NCBI GenBank assembly: GCA_965203135.1
Contig: CBDBBO010000002.1
Coordinates: forward strand, 1,010,352-1,074,351
Source: CATOSD01 sp965203135
Lineage (GTDB): Bacteria; Chloroflexota; Dehalococcoidia; Lucifugimonadales; CATOSD01
DNA length: 64,000 nucleotides
Direction of reading: 5' to 3'
The translations under genes were made by a program, and so were the position numbers. Position 1 is the stretch's first letter. Every line of letters starts with the position of its first letter. A model generated the notes under the pieces. It ran no database searches and was not told the origin of the DNA. It worked only from the letters and a program-made list of their open reading frames with translations. Of the stretch, positions 42,660-51,300 are shown piece after piece.

Positions 42660-42688
42660 TTTCAAGCGTTTTATCACGACAATATCAT
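42660..42688 (+). promoter_or_regulatory. Promoter of the NHLM export operon
   Basis: TTTCAA (42660-42665) and TATCAT (42683-42688) are separated by 17 bases. Words of the form TCAC(A/G)AYA lie at 42641, 42651 and 42674; the first two are 10 bp apart, as for OmpR-type regulators. Transcription would start near 42695, leaving an untranslated leader of about 90 bases before the GTG at 42787. Confidence 0.5.
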
Positions 42689-42786
42689 ACCTGCATGGTA
42701 CGCTACCCGATGACTTCACCCAGAGAGGGGGGAGATGAAAGTGTGGGGTGAAGGGGTCTGTCTGACGAAGTAGAGGTCTATACGCA

Positions 42787-43686
42787 GTGTTCATCAACAG
42801 GTTGTTTCGTGAACAGGCTCTGGCAAGGCGCCGGAGGCAGGAGCCGCTGGACGACCGTCTGCAGGTAACGGCCCCCCACGAGTGGCTCCTGGTGGCCGGG
42901 CTGGGCGTAATGTTCCTGGCGCTGCTGGTGTACGGCGCCGTTGGCAGGGTCGAGCGAAGCCTCTCCTACGACGCGGTGGTGGTCCTCGCCGGCGAACGCT
43001 ACCCCGTGTCCGCACCGGTGTCCGGCACGGTTGTCGAGATCCTGGCGGAGGTGGGCGACACCGTCGAACCGGGGCAGGCCATCGCCCGCGTGCGCCCACT
43101 CGTGGAGCGGCAGCGGGGTACAGAGGCGGGCTGGCTCTCCGAGTTCCTGGCGGATGAGGCGGGCCGGGACGTCGAAACAACGGCAGACCTGCTCTCGCTC
43201 CTGCTGGCGCTGGCGAGCGCGGGGGATGCGGAAGGGTCCGCTGCGGGAGTGGACGTCGTCAGCGTGACCGGGGGCGAGATCATGACGCTTGGCCTCGTGC
43301 CGGGGATGCCGGTGCGCGCCGGTGAGCCGGTGGCGCTGGTGCGAGATGCGGCTTCCGGCCCGCCCGAGGCCCTCGCTCTGGTGCCGTCCGACGACGCAGG
43401 ACGGATCGAGGCGGGGGTCGCGGCGCGGGTCACGGTGGCGCGCGGCAACCGGGAGGCCATCACCTACCCGGCGCAGGTGGCCGTCGTGTCGGCGCGGGCC
43501 GTCGCGCCGCCGGAGTGGCTGGCGGACCTGGGAATGTCGGCCCCGGCGGGGTCCCATCTGGTGCGGGCGCGGCTTGAAGGCGGCGGCACGGGCGATGCGG
43601 TAGCGGATGGCTCCATGGGGTCGCTGCGCGTGGTGTTGGGACGGAGCTCATTCCTGTCCCTCCTGGCGCCGGGAGGGGGCTACTGA
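42787..43686 (+). CDS. NHLM bacteriocin system secretion protein, HlyD/membrane-fusion family
   Basis: The 299-residue protein is the periplasmic adaptor of an NHLM peptide exporter. One membrane segment lies at about residues 33-52 (HEWLLVAGLGVMFLALLVYG). The split biotinyl-lipoyl domain follows: YPVSAPVSGTVVEILAEVGD and VEPGQAIARVRPL, then later GLVPGMPVRAGEPVALV. The C-terminal beta barrel ends LGRSSFLSLLAPGGGY. Start GTG at 42787. Its stop overlaps the next ATG as TGATG. It links the inner-membrane C39-ABC exporter to the outside. Members of this family are often longer; the hairpin region here is short. Confidence 0.85.
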   Translation: MFINRLFREQALARRRRQEPLDDRLQVTAPHEWLLVAGLGVMFLALLVYGAVGRVERSLSYDAVVVLAGERYPVSAPVSGTVVEILAEVGDTVEPGQAIARVRPLVERQRGTEAGWLSEFLADEAGRDVETTADLLSLLLALASAGDAEGSAAGVDVVSVTGGEIMTLGLVPGMPVRAGEPVALVRDAASGPPEALALVPSDDAGRIEAGVAARVTVARGNREAITYPAQVAVVSARAVAPPEWLADLGMSAPAGSHLVRARLEGGGTGDAVADGSMGSLRVVLGRSSFLSLLAPGGGY

Positions 43687-45887
43687 TGCGGATTCCGTCC
43701 CCGATAGGGGCGCGCCGCCGGCCCCGGCGGGCGCGGACGCCCCTGATGCTACAGATGGAAGACACCGAGTGCGGGGCCGTCTGCCTGGGCATCGTTCTGG
43801 CGTACTTCGGACGCTGGGTCTCCGTGGAAGAACTGCGCGAGGTGTGCGCCGTCAACAGGGACGGCTGTGACGCCGCCGACATTACGCGCGCCGCCCGCCG
43901 ATATGGGCTGGAGGCCCAGGGCTGGCGCCGGGAGCCGGAACAGCTTCACGATATGGCTATGCCGCTCATCATCTTCTGGGAGTTCAATCACTTCCTGGTG
44001 CTGGAGGGATTCCGGGCCGGCAACTACCTGGTGAACGATCCGGCCAACGGACACCGCACGCTGAGCGCGGAGGAGTTCGACCAGGGGTTCACCGGCGTCG
44101 CGCTCAGCTTCCAGGCCGGACCGGACTTCCGTCCCGGCGGCTCCCGCCCCGGCGTCGTCCGCAGGCTGTGGCCCTGGCTCTCGGACGTGACCGGGCCGCT
44201 GGCGTTCGCCCTGTGCTGTGGGCTGCTGCTGTCGCTCCCGGTCGCCGCCCTGCCGTTCCTGCTGAGCATTTTTGTCGACCACGTCCTGAGCGGACGGGAG
44301 CCCCAGTGGGGAGTCGCGCTGGCCGGCGGGGTGGCCCTGGCGGGCGGCCTGGTGTACCTGCTGACCTGGCTGAGACAGCGCTGCCTCAGACTCCTGGCGG
44401 TGCGGCTTTCGGTGGACCACGCCGACCGCTTCATCAGGCGGCTGTTCCGTCTGAGGATGCGGTTCTTCACCAACCGCTACGGCGGCGACCTCACCTCCCG
44501 GATCCAGCTGATCGACCAGGTTGCCACGGTGGCGACCGAGCAGTTCGTCGGTGTGGTCATCGAGTTGGTGACCAGTGCCGTGTTCCTGCTGTTCCTGTTT
44601 CTGTACGACCCGGTGCTGGCCGGCGCGGTGGCGGCGCTGGGCGCCGTCAACCTCTACGTCATGCGCCTGCTCACCCGTGGGCGGGTGGGCGAGAACCGCC
44701 GCCTCCAGCGTGAGCAGGGCAAGCTGCAAGGCGTGGGGATGTACGGGCTGAGCAACATCGACACCCTGCAGGCGACCTCGGGGGAGGTCGGGTTCTTCTC
44801 CCACTGGAGCGGCTACCAGGCCCGGGAACTGCTGGCCCGCCAGCGTTTCGCGGAGATAGGGCACCTCATGGCGGCGCTGCCGGGCGTGTTCATGGTTCTG
44901 GGCAACGCCGTCGTGCTGGGAGTGGCGGGCTGGCGCGTGATGGAGGGCGACATGTCCCTGGGCATGATGATGGGATGCTACGTCCTGGCGACGTACTTCC
45001 TGTTGCCCATCGGACGCTTCGCCCAGTTCGCCGACCTCTTCCAGGTCCTGGAGGCCAACCTGCAACGGCTCGAAGACGTGATGGACGCCCCCGAAGACGC
45101 ATACCTTCAGCAGGGCGGGGAGCGGCCTTCCGAGAGCGGCGCCGCCCTGAGCCGGACGGTGCGGCTGAGCGGGCAGCTCGAGCTGCGCGACGTGGAGTTC
45201 GGCCATAAGGCGAACCGGGAGCCGATGCTCCGGGACTTCAACCTGACCATCGAGCCGGGGCAGCGGGTGGCCGTGGTCGGCCCCACCGGGTCGGGCAAGT
45301 CGACGCTGGCGCTGCTGGCGGCAGGGATACACCAGCCTTGGTCCGGAGGAGTCTTTCTGGATGGCCACCCGCGCCCCGAGATTCCCCGCGGCCTGCTCGG
45401 CAGTTCGGTGGCCATGGTCGATCAGCGCATATTCCTGTTCGCCGGGACCGTGCGGGAGAACCTGAGCCTGTGGAACCCTGAGATCCCCGAGCAGGACCTG
45501 GTGGCCGCCGCCACCGACGCCGCCATCCACGATGAGATCATGGCGCGCTCGCAGGGCTACGATGCGCCCGTGGACGAGGGCGGCCGAAACTTCAGCGGCG
45601 GCCAGCGCCAGCGCCTGGAGATCGCCCGCGCGCTGGTGGGGAATCCGTCCCTGCTGATACTGGACGAGGCCACCAGCGCGCTGGACCCGATCACCGAGGT
45701 GCGCATCGACGACGCCCTGCGCCGGCGCGGATGCAGTTGCCTGATCGTGGCGCACCGCCTCAGCACCATCCGCGACTGCGACCTGATCGTGGTCCTGGAC
45801 GGCGGGAGGGAGGTGCAACGGGGTACGCACACCGAGCTGATGGCCGACCCGGACGGCCTCTACCGTCACCTGATGGAGACGGAATGA
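43686..45887 (+). CDS. NHLM bacteriocin system C39 peptidase/ABC exporter
   Basis: The 733-residue protein cleaves a leader after Gly-Gly and exports the peptide. The C39 domain has catalytic Cys29 in EDTECGAVCL, His in FNHFLVLEGF (about residue 102) and Asp in YLVNDPANGH. Six membrane helices follow from about 165 to 440. The ATPase has Walker A GPTGSGKST (about 533), signature FSGGQRQR (about 636) and Walker B LLILDEAT. It is expected to process the NHLP precursor at 50.8-51.1 kb, whose leader ends in AAGG. ATG overlaps the upstream stop and its own stop overlaps the next gene. Confidence 0.92.
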   Translation: MRIPSPIGARRRPRRARTPLMLQMEDTECGAVCLGIVLAYFGRWVSVEELREVCAVNRDGCDAADITRAARRYGLEAQGWRREPEQLHDMAMPLIIFWEFNHFLVLEGFRAGNYLVNDPANGHRTLSAEEFDQGFTGVALSFQAGPDFRPGGSRPGVVRRLWPWLSDVTGPLAFALCCGLLLSLPVAALPFLLSIFVDHVLSGREPQWGVALAGGVALAGGLVYLLTWLRQRCLRLLAVRLSVDHADRFIRRLFRLRMRFFTNRYGGDLTSRIQLIDQVATVATEQFVGVVIELVTSAVFLLFLFLYDPVLAGAVAALGAVNLYVMRLLTRGRVGENRRLQREQGKLQGVGMYGLSNIDTLQATSGEVGFFSHWSGYQARELLARQRFAEIGHLMAALPGVFMVLGNAVVLGVAGWRVMEGDMSLGMMMGCYVLATYFLLPIGRFAQFADLFQVLEANLQRLEDVMDAPEDAYLQQGGERPSESGAALSRTVRLSGQLELRDVEFGHKANREPMLRDFNLTIEPGQRVAVVGPTGSGKSTLALLAAGIHQPWSGGVFLDGHPRPEIPRGLLGSSVAMVDQRIFLFAGTVRENLSLWNPEIPEQDLVAAATDAAIHDEIMARSQGYDAPVDEGGRNFSGGQRQRLEIARALVGNPSLLILDEATSALDPITEVRIDDALRRRGCSCLIVAHRLSTIRDCDLIVVLDGGREVQRGTHTELMADPDGLYRHLMETE

Positions 45888-48823
45888 ATAACGACCCTGA
45901 ACAGGCCGTTGGCGCACCGGCCGCGGTCATCCTGGCCGAACTGGCAGACGCCCACGGCGAGCAGGTGGCCGGGGGCGGCAACCGCCCCATCTACCTCTCC
46001 GACCCCGGCGTTCTGTGGTTCGTGGCCGAGGGGTCGGTGGACGTGTTCGCGGCCCGCCGCCGGGCCGACGGGGTGCCGACCGACTTCAAACACCTCCTGC
46101 GCGCCGACGCCGGGCGGCTGCTGTTTCCCGCCGCCGAGGGCCTGACCGGAACGGTGCTGGTGGCCAAGGGCCTTCCCGGCTCCGCGCTGCGCCTGATGCC
46201 GCCGGACGCTCTCGCCGCCGCCGGGTGCGATGAACAGGTCGTCGAACAGGCGGAGGCATGGGTCTCCGAGGTTTCCGAGGCGGTGACACGGGAGTTCACC
46301 TTCCGCCCGCGCATCGACCGGCTCATATCGGCGGAGGCGGAAGAGCATACCGTGGAGGCCGGGGAGACGCTGTCGACGCGCCGGCGCGTGGTGTGGATAT
46401 CCAGCGGGCGCGCGGGTCTCGCGTACCTGGGCACGGAGGAGGGGGACCCGGACGGCCCCGGGATGGTCCCGGTCACCCCCGCAAGCTGGGTGACGTCTTC
46501 AAAGGGAGCCGGCGTGCGCTGCGTCGCCACGCGGGAGCTCCACGCGGAGCGCCGCCTGATATCCGCGCTTGCGGCCTTCAACGATCTGGCCCTCAGCGCC
46601 GACGACCTCAACCGGCGTCTGCTTCTGGCCGACGTCGCCAACCTGCAGACGAGCACCGCCGAGTACCGCCAGAAGGGTGAGCAGAACGCGCGCCGCCGCC
46701 TCTTTGGGGTGCTGGAGCCGGACGCGCGGCGAGAGATAGGCGACCTGGCTCTCCCGGAGGCGCTGCAACAGGTCGGTCGCCACGAGGGCATCGCCTTCCG
46801 CATGCCACACGGCCGGGCGCTGCGCCCGGGGTTCGCCGCGGAGACGCCGTCGCTGGCCGAAATCCTGGTCGCCTCGGGAGTTCGCATGAGACGCGTAGCC
46901 CTGCGCCGCGAGCACCGCTGGTGGCTCGGTGACAGCGGCGCGATGCTCGCCATCCGCAAGGACGACGGCGCGCCCATCGCCCTCCTCCCTGGCCCGCTGG
47001 GACGCTACCGAATGGTGGAGCCGGAGTCCGGCCGCCTCCGGCGCGTCAACGCCCGTCGGGCGGAGTCGCTGGAGCCGGAGGCCCATTTCTTCTACTGCCC
47101 GCTGCCCGAAGACGGCCCGGTCGAGGCCCGGCAGCTTTCGAGGTTGGCCTTCCACCGGGTGAGAGCCGACCTCGCCCGGATAGTCGGGGCCGGGCTGCTT
47201 GCGGGCATGGCCATGCTGGCACCCGCGGTGCTGCTGGGAGCCTTCGTGGGGCAGGCGCTGCCCTCCGGTTCCCTACAGATGCTGGGCGCGTTGACCCTGG
47301 GCGCCGTACTGATCGCGCTGCTCCTGGGAGTGCTGCAAATGATCCAGGGCACGTCCCTGATGCGGCTGGAGGGGCGGGTGGCGGCGCGCGCAGGGGCCGC
47401 CCTGTGGCACCGGATGCTGGATCTGCCCTCGGGCTTCTTCCGCCGCTTCACCGCCGGCGATCTGGCCACGCGCGCCATGGCGCTCCATGAGCTGCGAGAC
47501 CAGGTGTCGGGCGTCGTCGTGGGCGCGCTGTTGTCGGTCCTCTTCCTGCTCCCCACCTTCGCGCTGCTCTTCCTCTACAACGCCGCTCTGGGCTGGCTGT
47601 GCCTGGGACTGGGGCTGCTCTCCCTGGGCGTCACCCTTGCGCTGGGCCTGATGCAGACGCCCCACCATCGCAGGCGGCTGGCCGTCACGCGGCAACTGGC
47701 GGGGACGCTGCTCCAGCTGATAGGCGGGGTGGTCAAGCTGCGGACCGCGGGCGCCGAGGGGATGGCATTCATCCTGTGGGCCCAGGGGTACCGGGAGCAG
47801 AAGTGGACGGAGATGAAGCTGGGCGCGTACCAGGAGCACCTGATGGCCTTCACCGCGGCCGTGCCCCTGTTCGCGAGCGCGGCGCTGTTCGCCCTGGCCC
47901 TGGCGGTCGGCGGGGACGACCTGGCGGTGGGCGGCTTTCTGGTGGTGTACGCCGCCTTCATGGTGTTCAACGGCGCGGTGGTCCAGTTCGGCGGCGCCTT
48001 CTCCGCCATCGCCGCCATACTCCCCGCGGTTCAGCAGATCCGGCCCATACTCACCGAGCGTCCCCGGAACCTCGCCTCGGACCTTCCCGCTCCCGATCTG
48101 AAAGGCGAGGTGCTGCTGGACCACGTGAGCTTCCGATATTCCGACGACGGGCCGCTCATCCTGAATGACGTCACCATCCATGCCCTGCCCGGAGAGTTCA
48201 TCGCCCTGGTCGGGGAGTCCGGCGCGGGAAAGAGCACCATATTCCGGCTGGCCCTGGGGTTGGAAAGGCCGCAGCTTGGCGCCGTCTACTTCGACGGCCA
48301 CGACCTGAGCCGGCTCAACTGGAGCTCGGTGCGCAGCAAGATCGGCACCGTTCCCCAGGACGCCCACCTGCGTCCCCAAACCGTGCTGGACAACATCGTC
48401 GGAATCGACGGCGAGCTGAACGAGGACGACGCCTGGCGAGCCGCCCGGCTGGCCCGGGTGGACGCCGACATCTCGGCCATGCCCATGCGCATGTACACCG
48501 TCAGCAGCGAGAGCTCCGCGGCGTTCTCCGGCGGCCAGGTGCAGCGCTTCATGCTGGCCGCCGCCCTGGCCCGCAACCCAAAGGTGCTGCTCCTGGACGA
48601 GGCGACCAACTGGCTCGACAACCGGACCCAGGCCGACGTCATGGAACAGATCGAGCAACTCTCCGTGACCCGGATCATCAGCGCCCACCGGCTGTCCACC
48701 ATCCGGCGCGCCGACCGCATCTACGTGCTGCAGGGCGGCCGCGTCGTCCAGGAGGGAACCTTCGCGGCGCTGATGGAACGGGACGGCGTATTCCGGGACC
48801 TGGTCAGGCGGCAACTGGCGTGA
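45884..48823 (+). CDS. NHLM bacteriocin system ABC transporter (second half-transporter)
   Basis: The 979-residue partner of the C39-ABC exporter has a long N-terminal soluble region without C39 residues (about 1-420). About six membrane helices follow (about 430-720, GAGLLAGMAMLAPAVLLGAF onward), and then an ATPase with Walker A GESGAGKST (about 777), signature FSGGQVQR (about 882) and Walker B VLLLDEAT. Two such half-transporters of different type are the hallmark of NHLM loci. The ATG at 45884 overlaps the previous stop as ATGA. Confidence 0.9.
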   Translation: MNNDPEQAVGAPAAVILAELADAHGEQVAGGGNRPIYLSDPGVLWFVAEGSVDVFAARRRADGVPTDFKHLLRADAGRLLFPAAEGLTGTVLVAKGLPGSALRLMPPDALAAAGCDEQVVEQAEAWVSEVSEAVTREFTFRPRIDRLISAEAEEHTVEAGETLSTRRRVVWISSGRAGLAYLGTEEGDPDGPGMVPVTPASWVTSSKGAGVRCVATRELHAERRLISALAAFNDLALSADDLNRRLLLADVANLQTSTAEYRQKGEQNARRRLFGVLEPDARREIGDLALPEALQQVGRHEGIAFRMPHGRALRPGFAAETPSLAEILVASGVRMRRVALRREHRWWLGDSGAMLAIRKDDGAPIALLPGPLGRYRMVEPESGRLRRVNARRAESLEPEAHFFYCPLPEDGPVEARQLSRLAFHRVRADLARIVGAGLLAGMAMLAPAVLLGAFVGQALPSGSLQMLGALTLGAVLIALLLGVLQMIQGTSLMRLEGRVAARAGAALWHRMLDLPSGFFRRFTAGDLATRAMALHELRDQVSGVVVGALLSVLFLLPTFALLFLYNAALGWLCLGLGLLSLGVTLALGLMQTPHHRRRLAVTRQLAGTLLQLIGGVVKLRTAGAEGMAFILWAQGYREQKWTEMKLGAYQEHLMAFTAAVPLFASAALFALALAVGGDDLAVGGFLVVYAAFMVFNGAVVQFGGAFSAIAAILPAVQQIRPILTERPRNLASDLPAPDLKGEVLLDHVSFRYSDDGPLILNDVTIHALPGEFIALVGESGAGKSTIFRLALGLERPQLGAVYFDGHDLSRLNWSSVRSKIGTVPQDAHLRPQTVLDNIVGIDGELNEDDAWRAARLARVDADISAMPMRMYTVSSESSAAFSGGQVQRFMLAAALARNPKVLLLDEATNWLDNRTQADVMEQIEQLSVTRIISAHRLSTIRRADRIYVLQGGRVVQEGTFAALMERDGVFRDLVRRQLA

Positions 48824-48869
48824 ATCGCCCATCCCGCCCGATAGGCGGCAGGTGTATGGAGGGAGTCCG

Positions 48870-49967
48870 ATGAGATCCGACGGGGACTGCGTGAAGGAAA
48901 GCGAGGCGGGGCCGGGCAACGGGCCGGCGCACAGCTCCTTTGGGGAATTCCTGGCGGAGCTGAGGAGCCTATTCCCCCCGGCGCTGCTCGACGGCACCGG
49001 CTGGGAGCGGTTGCTGGCGTTGGCGCATCGCCTGCCGATTCACGTGATCGACAACCGTTTTGGTTTCGAGTTCGCGCTTTGCGACCCGGAACCGGCGGCG
49101 GACTTCTTCGCAGGATTCTCCGCCCGGGACCGCCTTGCCGAGTTCTACGTCAGCCAGGGGAAGACTGCCCCGCCCGGTTCGGCGCCGGCTGCGATGGGAG
49201 CGTTCCTCGTCGAGCAGGCGCAGAACCCCCAGGCCTTTCTCCCGCGCTCGGGCGGAGACGTAATCCTTGAGTATGATCTGGTCGGAGCCACGCCGGATCC
49301 GGATGCGCCGCCCGGAATCTTCCTTGTGCCAGGGACTGCCAGAGAAACAAGCGCGCGGGAACTGCTTGGCGACCCGGACTCTGTGGTGACGGCTTTGTGG
49401 GCCGTTGCCGGGCGGGGCCCGGACTCGGCGGAACAGCGACAGGTGCAGAGAATCTACGAGACGCTGCCGCCGACCGGGTTCATCTCCCAGGCCGGGGTCA
49501 TCCCGGGGAGGGCGCAGCGGGCTATCCGTCTCGTTGTACGGATACACTCTGTGGGAGAGGCCATTGAGATGCTGGAGCGGCTCCAATGGCCCGGTTCGTC
49601 CCCTGCGGCGGCGGCGGTCCTGGAAGACGTGATGCATCTGACCAGGCCGTACACGGGGCTTAGCATGGACGTGACAGCGCAGGGCGTGTCACCCCGCTTG
49701 GGCCTGGAGCTGTTCCGCCCGGTAGAATGGTATGAGCTGGACCGCCCAGGGTGGAAGAGCCTGTTCGACCTGCTGGTGGAGAAGGGCTGGTGTCTGCCGG
49801 AAAAGGGCCGAGGGATGGCGGCGTGGCCGCAACTGGACCAAGTGTTCGCCGAGGGCGGCGTGTACCGGGTACGGCAGACCATCAACCACGTCAAGCTGGT
49901 CATGGACCGCGTCGAGATCACCGCCAAAGCCTACGCCGGCATTGACATGCCACGGGTAGTCCTGTGA
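48870..49967 (+). CDS. Unrecognised protein of the NHLP/NHLM cluster
   Basis: The 365-residue product has no family I can name. Landmarks are HVIDNRFGFEFALCDPEPAADFF near residue 55, a Pro-rich middle (PDPDAPPGIFLVPG), RPVEWYELDRPGWKSLFDLL in the C-terminal third, and RQTINHVKLVMDRVEITAKAYAGI at the end. No signal peptide, no metal motif and no Walker motif are visible. It lies 46 bases after the ABC gene and is followed by a methyltransferase, so it may be a peptide-tailoring or immunity protein. ATG 48870 has GGAGGGAG upstream; GTG 48852 is the alternative. Confidence 0.7.
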   Translation: MRSDGDCVKESEAGPGNGPAHSSFGEFLAELRSLFPPALLDGTGWERLLALAHRLPIHVIDNRFGFEFALCDPEPAADFFAGFSARDRLAEFYVSQGKTAPPGSAPAAMGAFLVEQAQNPQAFLPRSGGDVILEYDLVGATPDPDAPPGIFLVPGTARETSARELLGDPDSVVTALWAVAGRGPDSAEQRQVQRIYETLPPTGFISQAGVIPGRAQRAIRLVVRIHSVGEAIEMLERLQWPGSSPAAAAVLEDVMHLTRPYTGLSMDVTAQGVSPRLGLELFRPVEWYELDRPGWKSLFDLLVEKGWCLPEKGRGMAAWPQLDQVFAEGGVYRVRQTINHVKLVMDRVEITAKAYAGIDMPRVVL

Positions 49968-50028
49968 CCATGAGCGACGCTGCGATTGGCAACTCAATTT
50001 GACGACCCTCCCCAGGAAAGGTGAATTG

Positions 50029-50703
50029 GTGTCCAGCGATATTTTCAGCGATGGATATGCCCCACACTATGCGTCGCTCTACATCGATCACCCACACTGG
50101 GAGCCGAAGCTGCGGCACAACGCGGCGTTGCTCAGAGCGCTGTTGCATCCATTGGGCAATTGGCTGGATACCTGTTGTGGGCAGGGCTGGCACCTTGCGC
50201 AGTTTCCCGCCCACCGGCGGATGGGCATCGACATCAGCGCGGCCCAATTGGAACTGGCCAGGCAGCAGAATCCCGGCGTCCCCTTCATTCAGGCCGACGT
50301 TGTCGATTACGAGTTTCCGGACGGGCAGCGCTTTGACTTGGTGAGCAACTTCTGGAGCTCCTATTCCTACCTGAACGATGAGGACGCTATACGGACGCTG
50401 GTGCAGAAGCTGGTACGGTGGACTGCTCCGGGCGGCGCTCTCTATCTGGAACTGACCGAACCGGAAGGGTTGGAAGGTTTCAACGACAACGAGTTCTCGG
50501 CGGAGACGGGCGCCAAGGTCGCCCTGCGCTCCGCCGACGGGGTGCTCTGGCAATACCAAGACATCGGCGGAGTACACCTGATGATGAGTCCTCGTTTGGA
50601 GTTTTTTACCGACATTATCGCGCCGCACTTCACCAGAATGAACCACTCGACAGTAGTTCGGTCAGTACGCCAATTCGTTGCCTGGGGGAAGCGCCCCGAC
50701 TGA
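50029..50703 (+). CDS. Class I SAM-dependent methyltransferase
   Basis: The 224-residue protein begins SSDIFSDGYAPHYASLYIDH, then NWLDTCCGQGWHLAQFPAHR (motif I, D-x-C-C-G-Q-G) and MGIDISAAQLELARQQNP (acidic residue binding the ribose). YEFPDGQRFDLVSNFWSSYS and APGGALYLELTEPEGL are the later core strands. It may methylate the exported peptide, since it closes the NHLM operon, but small-molecule substrates are equally possible. GTG 50029 with AGGAAAGG seven bases upstream is preferred; TTG 49999 would add ten residues. Confidence 0.82.
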   Translation: MSSDIFSDGYAPHYASLYIDHPHWEPKLRHNAALLRALLHPLGNWLDTCCGQGWHLAQFPAHRRMGIDISAAQLELARQQNPGVPFIQADVVDYEFPDGQRFDLVSNFWSSYSYLNDEDAIRTLVQKLVRWTAPGGALYLELTEPEGLEGFNDNEFSAETGAKVALRSADGVLWQYQDIGGVHLMMSPRLEFFTDIIAPHFTRMNHSTVVRSVRQFVAWGKRPD

Positions 50704-50730
50704 ATGCCGGTCGCCTCCCCCGGCAATAAA

Positions 50731-50764
50731 ATGGACTTCCCAGCGTATCGTCTGAGAAGTCCAT
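50731..50764. terminator. Inverted repeat between convergent genes
   Basis: ATGGACTTC and GAAGTCCAT form a 9-bp stem around 16 bases. There is no T-tract, but the site lies between the methyltransferase and the convergent NHLP gene and may stop both transcripts. Confidence 0.45.
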
Positions 50765-50804
50765 GCCCCGCATCCGCCTTGCCCTCACCGTTGAGAGGCT
50801 GCGT

Positions 50805-51059
50805 TTACCACACAATTAACGCAAGGCCGCCGGCCGCCTTCTCCAGCTCGGCCTCCGTCAGCTCCGGCGAGGGCGGCAGCACCAGGTGCGCGGTCGTGGC
50901 GTTGTCCTCGTGCACCACCACGTCAAACCCTTCCGGTATGTCGGCCCCGATCTCGGCCGAGATGGCCGCCTTCGGGTCCGCGATGAGGCGCGCGCGGAAC
51001 TCGCTGTCCTCATCCGCCTTGCTCAGAATCCGCTCCCTCATCTCGGTTGCCGTCGTCAT
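50805..51059 (-). CDS. NHLP-family (nitrile hydratase-like leader) RiPP precursor with a six-residue core
   Basis: The 84-residue precursor reads TEMRERILSKADEDSEFRAR, LIADPKAAISAEIGADIPEG, FDVVVHEDNATTAHLVLPPS and ends ELTEAELEKAAGG-LALIVW. Everything up to Gly78 is a standard NHLP leader with its LIADPKAAI and double-Gly features; the predicted core after Gly78 is only LALIVW. There is no Cys, Ser or Thr in the core, so lanthionine or azole formation is not expected. GGGAGG is seven bases before ATG 51059. It converges with the NHLM exporter operon and an extended -10 lies at 51122-51130. The core might be the product, or the gene may be truncated or encode a protease substrate. Confidence 0.85.
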   Translation of the reverse strand: MTTATEMRERILSKADEDSEFRARLIADPKAAISAEIGADIPEGFDVVVHEDNATTAHLVLPPSPELTEAELEKAAGGLALIVW

Positions 51060-51300
51060 GGTTCTACCTCCCTCATTACCCGAATATCCCTTTTGGCATG
51101 ATCCAATGGGCCTTAGTTTATAGTATACCACCTTAACGCGCGATTCACAGTAAATCAAGTAACCGTCACATAGGTGGTGGGGAGGTTGGCTGTGCGCGGA
51201 GCGCCGCTATCCCGGCCCCGTCTCCGCCCGATGCCATGACGGAACCGCCGGTGATGGCCGCCATCAGCAATCCCGCCGCAAGTCCTGCCGGTATCCATTC
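51060..51300. other. Leader-peptide upstream region, no gene supported
   Basis: It contains the leader-gene promoter and two TCACA words at 51145-51149 and 51166-51170. A frame continuing past the kinase stop at 51301 encodes a hydrophobic, Gly/Ala-rich stretch but has no start. Confidence 0.45.
51122..51130 (-). promoter_or_regulatory. Extended -10 promoter of the NHLP precursor
   Basis: On the minus strand TG-G-TATACT ends about 63 bases before the ATG at 51059, so the untranslated leader would be about 56 bases. It lies between the precursor and the kinase gene. Confidence 0.5.

Noticed and set aside
49999..50028. TTG start for the methyltransferase
   Set aside because: It has no ribosome site, whereas GTG 50029 has AGGAAAGG at good distance and starts just before the conserved region.
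51178..51300. A hydrophobic peptide-like frame (LAAGLLMAAITGGSVMASGG) between the kinase and leader genes
   Set aside because: It is only the continuation of the kinase frame past its stop and has no start with a ribosome site; not supported as a second precursor.
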